This document shows positions 18,361 through 28,723 of a stretch of DNA of 64,000 bases, piece by piece. The position numbers and the translations under genes were made by a program. Position 1 is the stretch's first letter. Each line of letters opens with the position of its first letter. The stretch covers positions 186,001-250,000 of the forward strand of contig JAQXDE010000055.1 of NCBI GenBank assembly GCA_029251525.1. The letters are read 5' to 3'. The notes beneath the pieces are model-generated. The model was not told the origin of the DNA, made no database searches, and worked only from the letters and a program-made list of their open reading frames with translations. The DNA is from Saprospiraceae bacterium. Lineage in GTDB: Bacteria; Bacteroidota; Bacteroidia; Chitinophagales; Saprospiraceae.

Positions 18361-19152
18361 CTAATCTGTCAACCATTTTCCATTAAATACTCGTTCAGCT
18401 TTACCACATAGCCAAATATTACTTGCTTCTTTTTCTCTGTTTAATTCAAACCTCACTGCTAAGTTTCCCCCCTTGGATTTGATAGGAGTATTTTGTTTTT
18501 TTCTTCGATTGGGATTTTTTAGAAAATTAGCTATTGCAGCAGCAGTAACCCCAGTTCCACAAGATAAAGTTTCATCCTCAACACCACGTTCATAGGTGGT
18601 TACGATAATATTATCTTTAGTTCGTTCCACAAAATTAACGTTTACTCCTTCTTTTTTAAATCGACTCGAATATCTAATTGCCCGTCCATTTTCAAAAACA
18701 TTTATGTCATCGATATCTTCGACAAAAACTACATAGTGAGGGGAACCAGTATTCATTAGAAAATAGTCTTCCCCAATTTCGATATCTTTAACATCAGACA
18801 TTTTTAGTTCGATCCAATTATCCTTTTTAATTAGTGCCTCATGCGGACCATCTATAGCAAGGAAATGGCATTTAGATTTTACAATTCCAAGGTGGTTAGC
18901 AAAAGCTACTATGCACCTTCCTCCATTTCCACACATGCTACTTTCTCGACCATCAGCATTGAAATAAACCATACGAAAATCATATCCTTTATAATTTTCT
19001 AAAAGAATTAAACCATCAGCTCCAATACCAAAACGTCTGTCACAAATTTTATTAATTAGTGAAGTATCCTTTTTATGGATATACTTTTTTTCTCGTTGAT
19101 CAACCATAACGAAATCATTACCTGTACCTTGGTATTTAAAGAAGGGAATCAT
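18361..19152 (-). CDS. dapF: Diaminopimelate epimerase
   Basis: A 263-residue DapF. It converts LL- to meso-diaminopimelate for lysine and peptidoglycan synthesis in the cytoplasm. The two catalytic cysteines are Cys74 in SSMCGNGGRC and Cys198 in LSCGTGVTAAA. The N-terminus FFKYQGTGNDFVMVD is diagnostic. A TAACTTTG -7 element ends only 11 bases before the ATG, so the mRNA leader is predicted to be a few bases at most. Confidence 0.95.
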   Translation of the reverse strand: MIPFFKYQGTGNDFVMVDQREKKYIHKKDTSLINKICDRRFGIGADGLILLENYKGYDFRMVYFNADGRESSMCGNGGRCIVAFANHLGIVKSKCHFLAIDGPHEALIKKDNWIELKMSDVKDIEIGEDYFLMNTGSPHYVVFVEDIDDINVFENGRAIRYSSRFKKEGVNVNFVERTKDNIIVTTYERGVEDETLSCGTGVTAAAIANFLKNPNRRKKQNTPIKSKGGNLAVRFELNREKEASNIWLCGKAERVFNGKWLTD

Positions 19153-19163
19153 TCTTTTTTTTA

Positions 19164-19171
19164 CAAAGTTA
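19164..19171 (-). promoter_or_regulatory. -7 promoter element abutting dapF
   Basis: TAACTTTG on the minus strand matches TAnnTTTG and is 11 bases from the dapF ATG. This predicts a near-leaderless transcript. Confidence 0.5.
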
Positions 19172-19275
19172 GAGGTTTAAATGATTAAGACGATGGCTTT
19201 TGATTAAAAAATACAAATTGCTAATTATTATTTAATCTTTATTAATGCTATCGAGAGTCTCTTTTGAGTATTAAT

Positions 19276-20211
19276 TTATTTTAATATTACTTTTTTAGTT
19301 GTTGTACCTATGTTAACTAAAACAATGCCTTTGATGGTTATTTCATCTAGTCTAACTATTGTTGTTCCAGCAGGAATTGTTTTGCTTAGGAGCAAAGCAC
19401 CAGTAATACCATAAACTCTTAATTGTTTTTCTGTTTCTGTTCTTACTACAACTCTATTGTTTAAAAATGATAGGTCAGGTTGAGTGTGTCCCAAAAAAAT
19501 TATGTCAGAATAAGTCTCAGTTCCGTCGAAATCTACTTGCTTTAATTTTGAATATGTATAGTTTAGATCAAAACTCTTAAAAAAATAATCTTTGTTTACA
19601 AAGCTATTTCCATTTCCTGGTATCCTTGAAATAGAATTCCATGAGTTTCCATCCTTAGAAACTAAGATTTCAAAATAGTCATTATTTATTTCTGATGCCG
19701 TTCCCCACCTGTAGTCAATACACCTTTCATTTTCATTTTTCTGTGCATCAAAATATGTCATTTCTACCGGTAATGGTGATAATTGGCAACAAATGTCTAG
19801 ATAGGCAACTGAACCAGTAGCTGTAAAGTAATTTGATTGGGGGCTTGTTTCGCAATCATTACAAAATACTTTAAATTCACAATCATTTAGATTAGCACCG
19901 GTGTAGTTACCGTTTATTTCTAACTTAGAATTACAATCTTCAATATATATTTCTGCGCCAGGATTCAGCGTCATTGATCCATTCAAATTTAAGGTTGAAT
20001 TATTTCTAATTTTTAAAATACCACCAGAGTATATTAATATAGAGGTATAAGCAGAAACAGTAACGTTTTCTTCTACGCAAACATGTTCGTTACTATTAAT
20101 TATTAGAGACCCAGTGGGGAAATTGGCATTGGTATATGTTATATCACATTGACAATAAATATTCAATAAGATTCCAAATGTTAGTGTTGTTATCAGTAAA
20201 ATTTTTTTCAC
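19276..20211 (-). CDS. Secreted protein with T9SS-type C-terminal region
   Basis: A 311-residue exported protein. GTG at 20211 is taken as the start because VKKILLITTLTFGILLNI gives a normal signal peptide; the longer open frame upstream does not. The first half resembles a short beta-helix-like region rich in Asn/Gly (ILIYSGGILKIRNNSTLNL). The second half begins PLPVEMTYFDAQKNE, with ASEINNDYFEI and LKQVDFDGTETYSDI. This is the fibronectin-like module commonly found just before T9SS sorting signals in Bacteroidota, and the C-terminus ends TTKKVILK. It is a probable surface or secreted protein of unknown function. Confidence 0.75.
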   Translation of the reverse strand: MKKILLITTLTFGILLNIYCQCDITYTNANFPTGSLIINSNEHVCVEENVTVSAYTSILIYSGGILKIRNNSTLNLNGSMTLNPGAEIYIEDCNSKLEINGNYTGANLNDCEFKVFCNDCETSPQSNYFTATGSVAYLDICCQLSPLPVEMTYFDAQKNENERCIDYRWGTASEINNDYFEILVSKDGNSWNSISRIPGNGNSFVNKDYFFKSFDLNYTYSKLKQVDFDGTETYSDIIFLGHTQPDLSFLNNRVVVRTETEKQLRVYGITGALLLSKTIPAGTTIVRLDEITIKGIVLVNIGTTTKKVILK

Positions 20212-20319
20212 AATAGTTTGATTAAAATTTGATGAAATAGAGTTGTGTAAATGTAATATTTGGCTTTGAATAAATCCATTAATAGGGAAGAATGCATTTA
20301 TTAGAATAAAGTTAAACAT

Positions 20320-21478
20320 GGTTTATTGGAGAAAAAATAGTTAAAACGACCTATTTTTAAAACCTTTTAAGAATAATGATGGCGTTTTCAAACTAACTTA
20401 ATTGAAGCTAATATCAATTTTTTTGAATTTGACTTTTCGAAATTACAAAAACACCGATAACTAGCCAATACCTTATAGCTTGTATTTTTTATATTAAAAA
20501 AACAGGCAATTAATGAGTAGGAAAATATTGAAAATTTAGTAATATTTTATCCAGTTTTTCAATTTGAACTTAAAATCTTTTTCTAATAATTTACCAGAGA
20601 TAACTTTTTTACTTCTTATATCAATTTTGATTTAAAGCGCAGCATAACTATTCCTAAATGAATTATCCACTTTGGGTAAGGCAAGCTGAATAGTATTTTA
20701 TTAAATGATGATCTGATTTTTTCATAAAAGATCCACTTCAAATAGTAAAGGGACTTGTTCAGTAAATAAGTACTTGAAGTATTATTATTTTCCATAAAAT
20801 ATAACACACAAACTATTCGAGCTAATTCCTCCTCATGGACCAGACTAATGGATTGTTTGGATACTCCATTTTTTTAGCTAATCCTTATTTGGCAAGCAGA
20901 GCAAAGGAAGTAAAAGCGCTTTTTTATTAAAAATCGTTTGTTTTTTTTTCGAGAGTTTACTTATTAATAATTTTGTTCGAGTGATACAATTGTCTTTGAC
21001 TTTTACCTTTCCTTTTACTGTTATTGCTTTTTTTATTTTTTTTATTGTTGTCAATACTAGATTCAGGATTTTTTTTTGCTCTTCTCGTCTTATTTAACTT
21101 TGAACAGATTTATCCGCTAAATTCAGTACTATTTCTAAATATCGAATCCTTTGATCTATTGTTCAACGATTTTTTATTCAAAAAAAAGAAATTCCATTTT
21201 TGATTCAAGGTAAGGCACAATTAAGAAGAAAGACTTTCTTGAATTTTGCTAAATTACTGACTAACCATTTTTGAAATAATATGAAGGGAAAAGTTATTTT
21301 TGTCCTATAATTTGAGCCAGGATAAAATACAGAGATTTCATCTAAAGAGGTTTTTACTGTTTCATTAGAAAAGATGAGACTTGTGTTAAATTAAATCTTT
21401 ATTCTTGTAGGTTTTATTTTTTCTCAAAATATGTTTCGATAACCTCAGACAAAATTTAATAAAACAACTATTTTCCTC
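20320..21478. other. Long intergenic region upstream of the CotH gene
   Basis: About 1.2 kb of AT-rich sequence. The only long frame (20616-20807, minus strand, 63 codons) has no recognisable features. A TAATTTTG element occurs at 20968-20975 (+), some 500 bases before the next gene. No RNA gene or repeat was recognised. Confidence 0.4.
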
Positions 21479-23770
21479 ATGAAAAAATATTGGTGCATTT
21501 TAGTATTTTTTACAATAAGTCTAATTCACTTTCAAACTTTATTTTCCCAATCACTTTTTAATCCAGATGGACTTACTTTGATTGAAATTACTTTTGAAAA
21601 TTCAAATTGGGATCAACAGCTTGATGCTTTTTACGCAGCTGATTTGAATGAACGATTATTGGCAACCATAGAAATAAATGGAGAAAGTTTTGATAGTGTT
21701 GGAATCAGATATAGAGGGGGGGCCACCTACAATGCAGATCAGGGAAAAAATCCTTTTAATATCAAATTAGACTATATCAAGAATCATGATTATGCAGGGA
21801 CTGAAACGTTGATTCTAAATAATGGTGCTAAGGATCCATCCTTTGTACGAGAAGTTTTATCACATGATATTGCTAATCAATATATGCCTTCTCCTAGAGC
21901 AAATTATGCTAAAGTTTTTGTCAATGGTAGTTATCATGGTTTATATGTGAATGTTGAAAATGTTGATAAGAATTTTATGTCATTGAGTTTTAATTCGAAT
22001 CGAGAAAATACATTTTTTGATTGTAGTCCAGATGGTACCATTGATCCACCAATTGTTGGGTGTGCAGAAGGAATCGGTTCATCCTTAGAGTATCTAGGTG
22101 CTTCAGTAGAGTGTTATAAAGACTATTATGATAAAAAATCTGACCCTATTGGGGGTTGGAATGAGTTAGTTAATTTATCAAATGCGATGGAAGCTAGTGC
22201 TGGTGATATAGAAAACTCAATAAATATTGATCGAGCTATCTGGATGTTAGCAATGCAAAATTTGATAGTTAATTTGGAAAGCTATATTGGTGCAGCTCCT
22301 GAAAATTATTATTTGTTTCGAGATGAGAATGATCGATTTAATACTTTACCTAACGATTTTAACGAGACATTTGGTGGAGATGCTTTATTGGATCAAGGAC
22401 AACAAGAATTGACGTTAACTGAATTGCAAAATTTGGATCCACTTTTAAGATCGAATGACAATACGCATATCTTAATGAAGTTAATTTTACAAGATTCTAG
22501 ATACAAACGCCAATATCTGGCTCATTTTCGAACGATGTTGGAAGAAATAATTAATAGTGGTTGGTATGCCACGAGAGCACAAGAATTGGTTAATATGATT
22601 TCGATTGAGGTGACAAATGACCCTAATAAAATTTATTCAGAGTCCCAGTTTATTGCTAACCTCAATAATACAACAACCATAGATTATAATGGGACAATGA
22701 TTGATATACCTGGAGTTGCAGAACTGATGAATCAGAGATTAACTTACTTATTGGCTCACCCAGAATTTACGAAAACACCTCCAGGTATTAATAATATTGG
22801 ACACTTTCCATTGGATGTAATACCCAACTCTAATAATACTATTACTGCTGAAGTTACTGATGCAGATTTTATTTACTTAGGATATCGAAACAATTTGACT
22901 GAAGTATTTCAACGAGTAGAAATGTTTGATGATGGTAATCATAGTGATGGGGTAGCAGGTGACGGTGTTTATGGAGGAGACATATTTGTGGGTTTGGAAG
23001 GGATTCAGTATTATATTTATGCAGAAAATTCGAATACAGATGTTGGTACATTTTCACCTAAGAGAGCGGAAGAAGAGTATTATAACTTAACAACCTATGG
23101 AGATGTAGTGATTAATGAGTTGATGGCTTCTAATTCCACTATTGTTGCCGACCAGGATGGGGAATATGAAGATTGGGTAGAGCTTTATAACAATACTTCT
23201 ACAAGTATGAATCTGAATGGGTATTACCTAACTGATGATGCAAATGACTTAATGAAATATCAATTTCCAAATGTAACAATTGATGGAGATGGTTACATTA
23301 TAGTGTGGTTAGATAGTGATCCTTCGCAGCAAGGGTTACATGCTGATTTCAAATTGTCAGCAAATGGAGAGGAGTTGCTTTTGGTTAATGCGAATTTGCA
23401 AGTAGTAGACAAAGTAGTGTTTGGTGCTCAAACCACCGACGTAAGTTATGCTCGTTTTCCAAATGGAATAGGTGAGTTTATGGCAAAAGTACCTACGTTT
23501 AATTCAAGTAACGGACTAGGAAGTGCTAATGTTAATTTGGCGAAAGAACTGGGAGTGAAAATTTATCCGAATCCAACACAAGATTATTTAACTATAGAAA
23601 TTAAGGAAGACGAAGATTTAGAGGTTGATATTTTTAATGCGCTTGGACAAAAAATTCGGAGTTTTCAATTGAGTGAAAAAATCCAATTGGATATTGCAGA
23701 TTTTAGAAATGGGTTTTATTGGTTGAGTACGAAGGGAAGGGTTTTGGGAAGAGTGGTGGTGCAAAAATAA
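21479..23770 (+). CDS. Secreted CotH kinase-family protein with lamin-tail and T9SS sorting domains
   Basis: A 763-residue protein with a signal peptide (1-24). A CotH domain follows in about 30-440 (GIRYRGGATYN, GLYVNVENVDKNF at about 156-168, LPNDFNETFGGDA near 290). Next come a bacterial Ig-like segment (about 450-535), a lamin-tail domain (about 540-690, VVINELMASNS, EDWVELYNN) and a T9SS type A sorting domain (about 693-763, IYPNPTQDYL). CotH proteins are atypical secreted protein kinases, first known from spore coats. Bacteroidota versions are usually extracellular and of unknown substrate. No SD is seen and no cognate neighbour adjoins. Confidence 0.88.
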   Translation: MKKYWCILVFFTISLIHFQTLFSQSLFNPDGLTLIEITFENSNWDQQLDAFYAADLNERLLATIEINGESFDSVGIRYRGGATYNADQGKNPFNIKLDYIKNHDYAGTETLILNNGAKDPSFVREVLSHDIANQYMPSPRANYAKVFVNGSYHGLYVNVENVDKNFMSLSFNSNRENTFFDCSPDGTIDPPIVGCAEGIGSSLEYLGASVECYKDYYDKKSDPIGGWNELVNLSNAMEASAGDIENSINIDRAIWMLAMQNLIVNLESYIGAAPENYYLFRDENDRFNTLPNDFNETFGGDALLDQGQQELTLTELQNLDPLLRSNDNTHILMKLILQDSRYKRQYLAHFRTMLEEIINSGWYATRAQELVNMISIEVTNDPNKIYSESQFIANLNNTTTIDYNGTMIDIPGVAELMNQRLTYLLAHPEFTKTPPGINNIGHFPLDVIPNSNNTITAEVTDADFIYLGYRNNLTEVFQRVEMFDDGNHSDGVAGDGVYGGDIFVGLEGIQYYIYAENSNTDVGTFSPKRAEEEYYNLTTYGDVVINELMASNSTIVADQDGEYEDWVELYNNTSTSMNLNGYYLTDDANDLMKYQFPNVTIDGDGYIIVWLDSDPSQQGLHADFKLSANGEELLLVNANLQVVDKVVFGAQTTDVSYARFPNGIGEFMAKVPTFNSSNGLGSANVNLAKELGVKIYPNPTQDYLTIEIKEDEDLEVDIFNALGQKIRSFQLSEKIQLDIADFRNGFYWLSTKGRVLGRVVVQK

Positions 23771-24046
23771 TATTCTATCTCAAAAATGATTTTAAGTGAA
23801 AAACGCTACTGGGTTTATCTCAAGAGCGTTATTTTGAGATTGATTTTAAAATCAAAGTTTCTGTATTACTTTTTTTTGGATAAATAATGGATTGAAATTT
23901 TGGATTAATGATAATTAATATTGTCTTTGAATTTTTACATTTTAATTTCTATCAATCTTGATTTTTTTGTTTTGGTAAGTTAAATTAGCTTCCAATCAAA
24001 ATTTTTAATAAAAAGTTAGGCATAGTTGATTATTAAAATGAATAAA

Positions 24047-25189
24047 TTAATATCCTTGCAAATCAATAGTTGAACTATCGATTATATCAATCCACTGCTT
24101 TCCTTTTTTCAAAATGACTTTGAAGTGTTGAACACTTTCAGGGTTGACAAAAGAAATAGCCAATCCTGAATTGTCAGCACGACCTGTTCTTCCAATTCGA
24201 TGAACATAGTCTTTAGGGGATCGAGGTAATTCATAATTTATTACACAAGGTAAAAAGGCGATATCAATTCCTCTTGACAATAAATCTGTTGCTACTAAAA
24301 CAGGGAGATTTCCAGCTTTAAATTGATTCAAAACATTATTCCTAGCTGATTGACTTTTTTTACCATGAATTGCTCCAGCTTTCACACCATTTTTGCGGAG
24401 TTTATTAGCCACGTTATCTGCACTATAACTTGAGGAAGTAAAAACTAAGACTTGAGTCAAATTATTTGATTTAATCAAATATCTAAGTAAAGGACCTTTT
24501 TTTTCATCTAGGACAAAATAACCAGATTGTTTAATTTGATCAATACTTGTTTGTTCTGATTCAATTTTGATTACAACAGGATCTTTCATTAATATAACAG
24601 ACAAGCTATCTAAATCAGGATTCAAAGTAGCTGAGAATAAAAGATTTTGCCGCTCTTTAGGTAAAAAACCAAGAATTCGATTCATCTCCTCCTTAAATCC
24701 CATATTGAGCATTTTATCTGCCTCGTCTAGGACTAAAGTTTTTACATTTGACAAATGAACAGCTTTAGAGTCAATCAAATCTAATAATCTACCCGGAGTA
24801 GCAACCAAAATTTGAACTCCATTCATTGCTATCATCTGAGGATTAATTGATACTCCTCCATAAACAGCTAATGTTCTTATATGGTCTGAGAGGGCATTTC
24901 TAAATAATTTAAAAACTTCATTGACTTGAACCGCTAATTCACGGGTAGGAACTAACACCAAAACTAAAGGATGTCTATTCTTAGTAAACCCAGTTCCTTG
25001 TAGGTTAGATAAAATGGGAAGGACAAAGCTGGCTGTTTTTCCAGAACCCGTTTTAGCAATTCCTAAAATATTTTTTTTATCCAAAATTGCAGGAATAGCA
25101 GCAGCTTGAATAGGATAAGCCGTTTGGTATTGTTGGTCAGCTAATGCAGCAACTAAAGTGGCTGGTAATCCTAATTTAGTGAAAGACAT
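24047..25189 (-). CDS. DEAD-box RNA helicase, RhlE-like
   Basis: A 380-residue helicase starting MSFTKLGLPATLV; an upstream in-frame ATG at 25222 would add 11 non-conserved residues. The motifs are complete: Q-motif AYPIQAAAIPAI, AKTGSGKT at 45-52, PTREL, DEAD in VLDEADKML, SAT in LLFSATL, and HRIGRTGR near the end. It unwinds RNA duplexes in ribosome assembly or decay. It lacks the long basic tail of many RhlE proteins. A TAACTTTG element on the minus strand at 25227-25220 gives a predicted leader of about 25 bases. Confidence 0.92.
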   Translation of the reverse strand: MSFTKLGLPATLVAALADQQYQTAYPIQAAAIPAILDKKNILGIAKTGSGKTASFVLPILSNLQGTGFTKNRHPLVLVLVPTRELAVQVNEVFKLFRNALSDHIRTLAVYGGVSINPQMIAMNGVQILVATPGRLLDLIDSKAVHLSNVKTLVLDEADKMLNMGFKEEMNRILGFLPKERQNLLFSATLNPDLDSLSVILMKDPVVIKIESEQTSIDQIKQSGYFVLDEKKGPLLRYLIKSNNLTQVLVFTSSSYSADNVANKLRKNGVKAGAIHGKKSQSARNNVLNQFKAGNLPVLVATDLLSRGIDIAFLPCVINYELPRSPKDYVHRIGRTGRADNSGLAISFVNPESVQHFKVILKKGKQWIDIIDSSTIDLQGY

Positions 25190-25219
25190 AAATTGATTTA
25201 GTGAGATACAAAAAAAATA

Positions 25220-25227
25220 CAAAGTTA
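25220..25227 (-). promoter_or_regulatory. -7 promoter element of the RhlE-like helicase
   Basis: TAACTTTG on the minus strand, 30 bases upstream of the helicase ATG; matches TAnnTTTG. Confidence 0.45.
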
Positions 25228-25410
25228 ATCGAAATTAGTTTTGAATTCTTTTTTTGTGCATCAAAATGAAAAAGCACTTAAATTTTTTAGATACTTACTA
25301 ATTTTATTAATTAATGGTAATGTAGAAGCATTAGAACATGAAAAAATAATAAGTGTAAATATTTAGAATATTGAATTCATCAGTACAAACAAAATTCCTA
25401 TTTTTGCTAT

Positions 25411-26100
25411 GTGAAAGTGAAAAAAATCTTCCTCCTACTTGGCATCTTCGGTGCCATCCAATTCTTGGTTTTTACAACCTATGCCATGACCATATATCCG
25501 GGAGGTACGATTCATAATCATAGTTTGGATGTCTATTCTTTTTTCACGAACTACTTTAGCGATCTTGGGCGAACTCGGACTTTTAATGGTGCATCGAATT
25601 GGGCTTGTCATACTTTGTTCAAAACAGCATTGACGATTTCAGGAATATGTATTATTTTGTTTTTTATCACTTTGCAATCTTTTTTTGAAAATGGGTTTAC
25701 AAAAGTGATGGCGATTTTAGCTACATTTTTTGGAATCATAGCAGGAGCTTGCTATATTGGTTTGTCCTGGTTACCTTATGATATTGCTTTTTGGGAACAC
25801 CGGTATTTTGTTCAAGCTGGATTTATTTCATTCTTGCTAATGAGTCTCTTTTACTCAATTGCAATATTTTACGATGAGATTTATCCGAATAAGTATGGAT
25901 GGGCTTTTTTGATGTTCATGATGATTTTAGTCCCTCAGATTATAGTAATGATTTATGGACCAAGATCATGGACTTCACCCAATGCATTATTGTTGCAAGC
26001 AACAAGTCAAAAGGTTGTAGTTTATTCACAGATACTTTGTTTGTTGTACCAAGCAGTTGGGCTGTGGAAACTTGAATCAAGATTAAGAACTAACTTATAG
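25411..26100 (+). CDS. DUF998-like integral membrane protein
   Basis: A 229-residue protein with about six hydrophobic helices and the family-type early motif FFTNYFSDLGRTRTFNG after the first helix. It resembles DUF998 membrane proteins, whose function is unknown. Starts at GTG 25411 or GTG 25417 are both possible. TATTTTTG at 25399-25406 places the predicted transcription start at or just after the first GTG, which favours 25417. It is divergent from the helicase. Confidence 0.65.
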   Translation: MKVKKIFLLLGIFGAIQFLVFTTYAMTIYPGGTIHNHSLDVYSFFTNYFSDLGRTRTFNGASNWACHTLFKTALTISGICIILFFITLQSFFENGFTKVMAILATFFGIIAGACYIGLSWLPYDIAFWEHRYFVQAGFISFLLMSLFYSIAIFYDEIYPNKYGWAFLMFMMILVPQIIVMIYGPRSWTSPNALLLQATSQKVVVYSQILCLLYQAVGLWKLESRLRTNL

Positions 26101-26184
26101 CGAATGGTGTTAAATAAATATCTAATGCTAGTTAAAAAAATAGCTCTATCTCTAACTTGCTATTCACCTTCCCTACTTTTTTAT

Positions 26185-26192
26185 TATTTTTG
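26185..26192 (+). promoter_or_regulatory. -7 promoter element of the M1 peptidase gene
   Basis: TATTTTTG matches TAnnTTTG, 41 bases upstream of the ATG at 26234. A TTG lies 25 bases farther upstream, somewhat too far for an ideal -33 element. Confidence 0.45.
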
Positions 26193-26233
26193 TAGAAAAC
26201 ATTTCAAATCCTTTTTACTAAAAATATTTTTGT

Positions 26234-28723
26234 ATGAAAAAAAATAACATCTACACTATTCAGACAATTGTACGTGTAAGCATTGTTTTGGTTTTGCTGT
26301 TTGTATTTTTAAATGTAAATGCACAACCTGCAAAACAATATTATGGATGTAAAAATTCTCACCATCATCACTTGAGTAAAGCACCAGAACTCACACCAGA
26401 GGAATTAGCAAAAGTCGCATTTAGTAATGAGCGAAGCGATACAATTGATATTATACATTATAATATCAGTTTAGATTTTACGCAGTTTAATCAACAAGAG
26501 ATTTCTGGAAGCAATGAGATTTCCATTCAATCAAAAATGAGTAATGTAAATTCGATTACACTCGATTTATTGGATTTAAATATTGATTCCATAACGGCAT
26601 TAAATACGTTATTGAACTATACTTATGATGGAAACTTATTAACTATTGAATTTTCTGACGCTTTAGATGTTGATGAAGAATTAACTTTCATTGTCTTTTA
26701 TAATGGACATCCGACACCTGCAGCCTCCGGATTTGGGGGGTTAGTTTGGCAAAGTGGAATAGCATATAATTTAGGAATTGGTCTGGGTGCAACACCTTAT
26801 AATTATGGGAGAGGTTGGTTTCCTTGTTTTGATACATTCGTGGAACGATCAACATATGAATTTAACATCATTTCAAATGCTGGGAAAAGGGCTTATTGTG
26901 TTGGAACTTTTATGGGAGAAGATATTTTGCCAAATGGTGACTTGTTGAGGAGTTATGAAATGAATCAACAACTTCCTACTTACTTAGCTGGAATTGCAGT
27001 TGGAGATTATGATAGTTGGAACGCTACACATACAGGTGCATTTGGAGATGTGGAATTGGAGCTTCTAGCGAAACCAAACGATCTTTCAACTGTAGTAAAT
27101 TCGTTTCAATATTTGGATGAGTCAGTTGATAATTTGGAATATTGGTGGGGAGAATATCCTTGGGAACGAGTTGGATATGTGATGACAGGAAATGGAGCTA
27201 TGGAGCATCCGACAAATGTTGCCTATCCAATTTCTTTGGCGGATGATGGACCAGTTCCTGTCCATAATGAAGTTATGGCACATGAATTAGGACATCATTG
27301 GTGGGGAAATGTAGTGACTTTAAATGGGCCTCAAAATATGTGGATCAAAGAAGGTCCTGCGGAATATAGTTCTCATCTTTTTTACGAATATGTTTTTGGG
27401 CGGGATGAGTTTTTGACTGTAACTAAGAATAATTTATTGTTGGTGATGGAGGAAGCACATATTAATGACAATGGTTACCAGGCTTTATCACCTATGCCTT
27501 ACGAACAAACCTATGGAACTCATACTTATCAAAAAGGAGCTTTGGTGATTCATAATTTGAGAGGATATTTAGGTGATTCATTATTTCGAGTAGGAATGCA
27601 ATCTGTTTTAGCTGAGTTTGCCTACGGACATATGGATGCGATTCAATTCCGAGATCATTTAACTATTGCAACAGGTGTAGATATGGAGCCATATTTTGAT
27701 GCATGGATTTTTGCACCAGGATATTCTTCTTATGAAATAGACAAAATGAGCTCTACTGCATCTGGAAATAACTTTGATGTTGAGTTAGAAGTTCAGCAGA
27801 AACTACATGCTGCAACTATTTTTCACCAACAAACACCTTTGGCAGTAACTTTTATGGATGAAAATTTTAATGTTCATCATGATCAAATTATGACAGATGG
27901 AGAATTTTCTACCGTTACTATTTCCGTCCCTTTTGAGCCATCAACTGTATTTTTGAACGGCGATCATCAGTTGAATTTAGCTGTTATCGGTGATCAAAAA
28001 ATGTTGAATGATGATGGTCCAACAGGAATTGTTTATGGTGGAATTGGTGCAAATATTCAATCGAATGTGGATTCTTCATTTATTCGAATTGAAGAATATA
28101 GAGTTGCGGCAGATTTTTCACCAACCAATATTTATGATGCAAGAATTGCAACTGGAAGATATTTCAGGGTAGCGGGAGTATTAAATCCTGATACAGAAAT
28201 TCGAGGTTCTCTATCTTATGATGGAAGTGATCCAGAGAAGTTGGATTATGACTTGGTAAATATAACAGAGGATAGTTTGGTAGTTTTGTATAGAGCAAAT
28301 CCAGAAGATGATTGGTCGGAATACGATGATTATGAAGTTAAAGTTTTAGGAAGTTCGACAAATGGAACTGGTTTTATCTTCATTGAAAATATGCAACTCG
28401 GAGAATATACTTTGGCAAATGCGGATATTCCAATGGTATCGAGTGATAATATTATAAAAGAAAAAATCAATTGGACACTTTTTCCCAATCCTACCTCTGA
28501 CCAAATAAAATTGCAAGGGGCGCTTTCAAAAGATGGAACTTATAAAGTATCTATTTATGACATTCGAGGAAATATTGTTTTAGGTGAAGAGATGGAAGTA
28601 GTTAACGAGAAATTTTCTTTAACAGTGGATTTGCAGAAGCTATCTAATGGGATTTATGTGGCTGTAATTCGTGGCGAAAATGGAAAAGAGTGGGGGAGCC
28701 AGACGATAGAGATTTTGGAATAA
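26234..28723 (+). CDS. Secreted M1-family metallopeptidase with T9SS sorting domain
   Basis: An 829-residue protein with a signal peptide (about 1-30, ending NVNAQ). The M1 zinc site HELGH at 350-354 and Glu373 fit HExxH-x18-E exactly, and WW after the second His is typical. The exopeptidase motif GAMEN reads GAMEH (near 321), a variant that recurs in Bacteroidota M1 proteins. Residues about 745-829 are a T9SS type A domain (LFPNPTSDQIKL ... IYVAVIRG). It should cleave N-terminal residues from peptides outside the cell. TATTTTTG at 26185-26192 is a likely -7 element. Confidence 0.92.
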   Translation: MKKNNIYTIQTIVRVSIVLVLLFVFLNVNAQPAKQYYGCKNSHHHHLSKAPELTPEELAKVAFSNERSDTIDIIHYNISLDFTQFNQQEISGSNEISIQSKMSNVNSITLDLLDLNIDSITALNTLLNYTYDGNLLTIEFSDALDVDEELTFIVFYNGHPTPAASGFGGLVWQSGIAYNLGIGLGATPYNYGRGWFPCFDTFVERSTYEFNIISNAGKRAYCVGTFMGEDILPNGDLLRSYEMNQQLPTYLAGIAVGDYDSWNATHTGAFGDVELELLAKPNDLSTVVNSFQYLDESVDNLEYWWGEYPWERVGYVMTGNGAMEHPTNVAYPISLADDGPVPVHNEVMAHELGHHWWGNVVTLNGPQNMWIKEGPAEYSSHLFYEYVFGRDEFLTVTKNNLLLVMEEAHINDNGYQALSPMPYEQTYGTHTYQKGALVIHNLRGYLGDSLFRVGMQSVLAEFAYGHMDAIQFRDHLTIATGVDMEPYFDAWIFAPGYSSYEIDKMSSTASGNNFDVELEVQQKLHAATIFHQQTPLAVTFMDENFNVHHDQIMTDGEFSTVTISVPFEPSTVFLNGDHQLNLAVIGDQKMLNDDGPTGIVYGGIGANIQSNVDSSFIRIEEYRVAADFSPTNIYDARIATGRYFRVAGVLNPDTEIRGSLSYDGSDPEKLDYDLVNITEDSLVVLYRANPEDDWSEYDDYEVKVLGSSTNGTGFIFIENMQLGEYTLANADIPMVSSDNIIKEKINWTLFPNPTSDQIKLQGALSKDGTYKVSIYDIRGNIVLGEEMEVVNEKFSLTVDLQKLSNGIYVAVIRGENGKEWGSQTIEILE

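Noticed and set aside
20616-20807. 63-codon minus-strand frame in the CotH upstream region
   Set aside because: No signal peptide, domain, promoter or terminator; length is within chance for AT-rich DNA.
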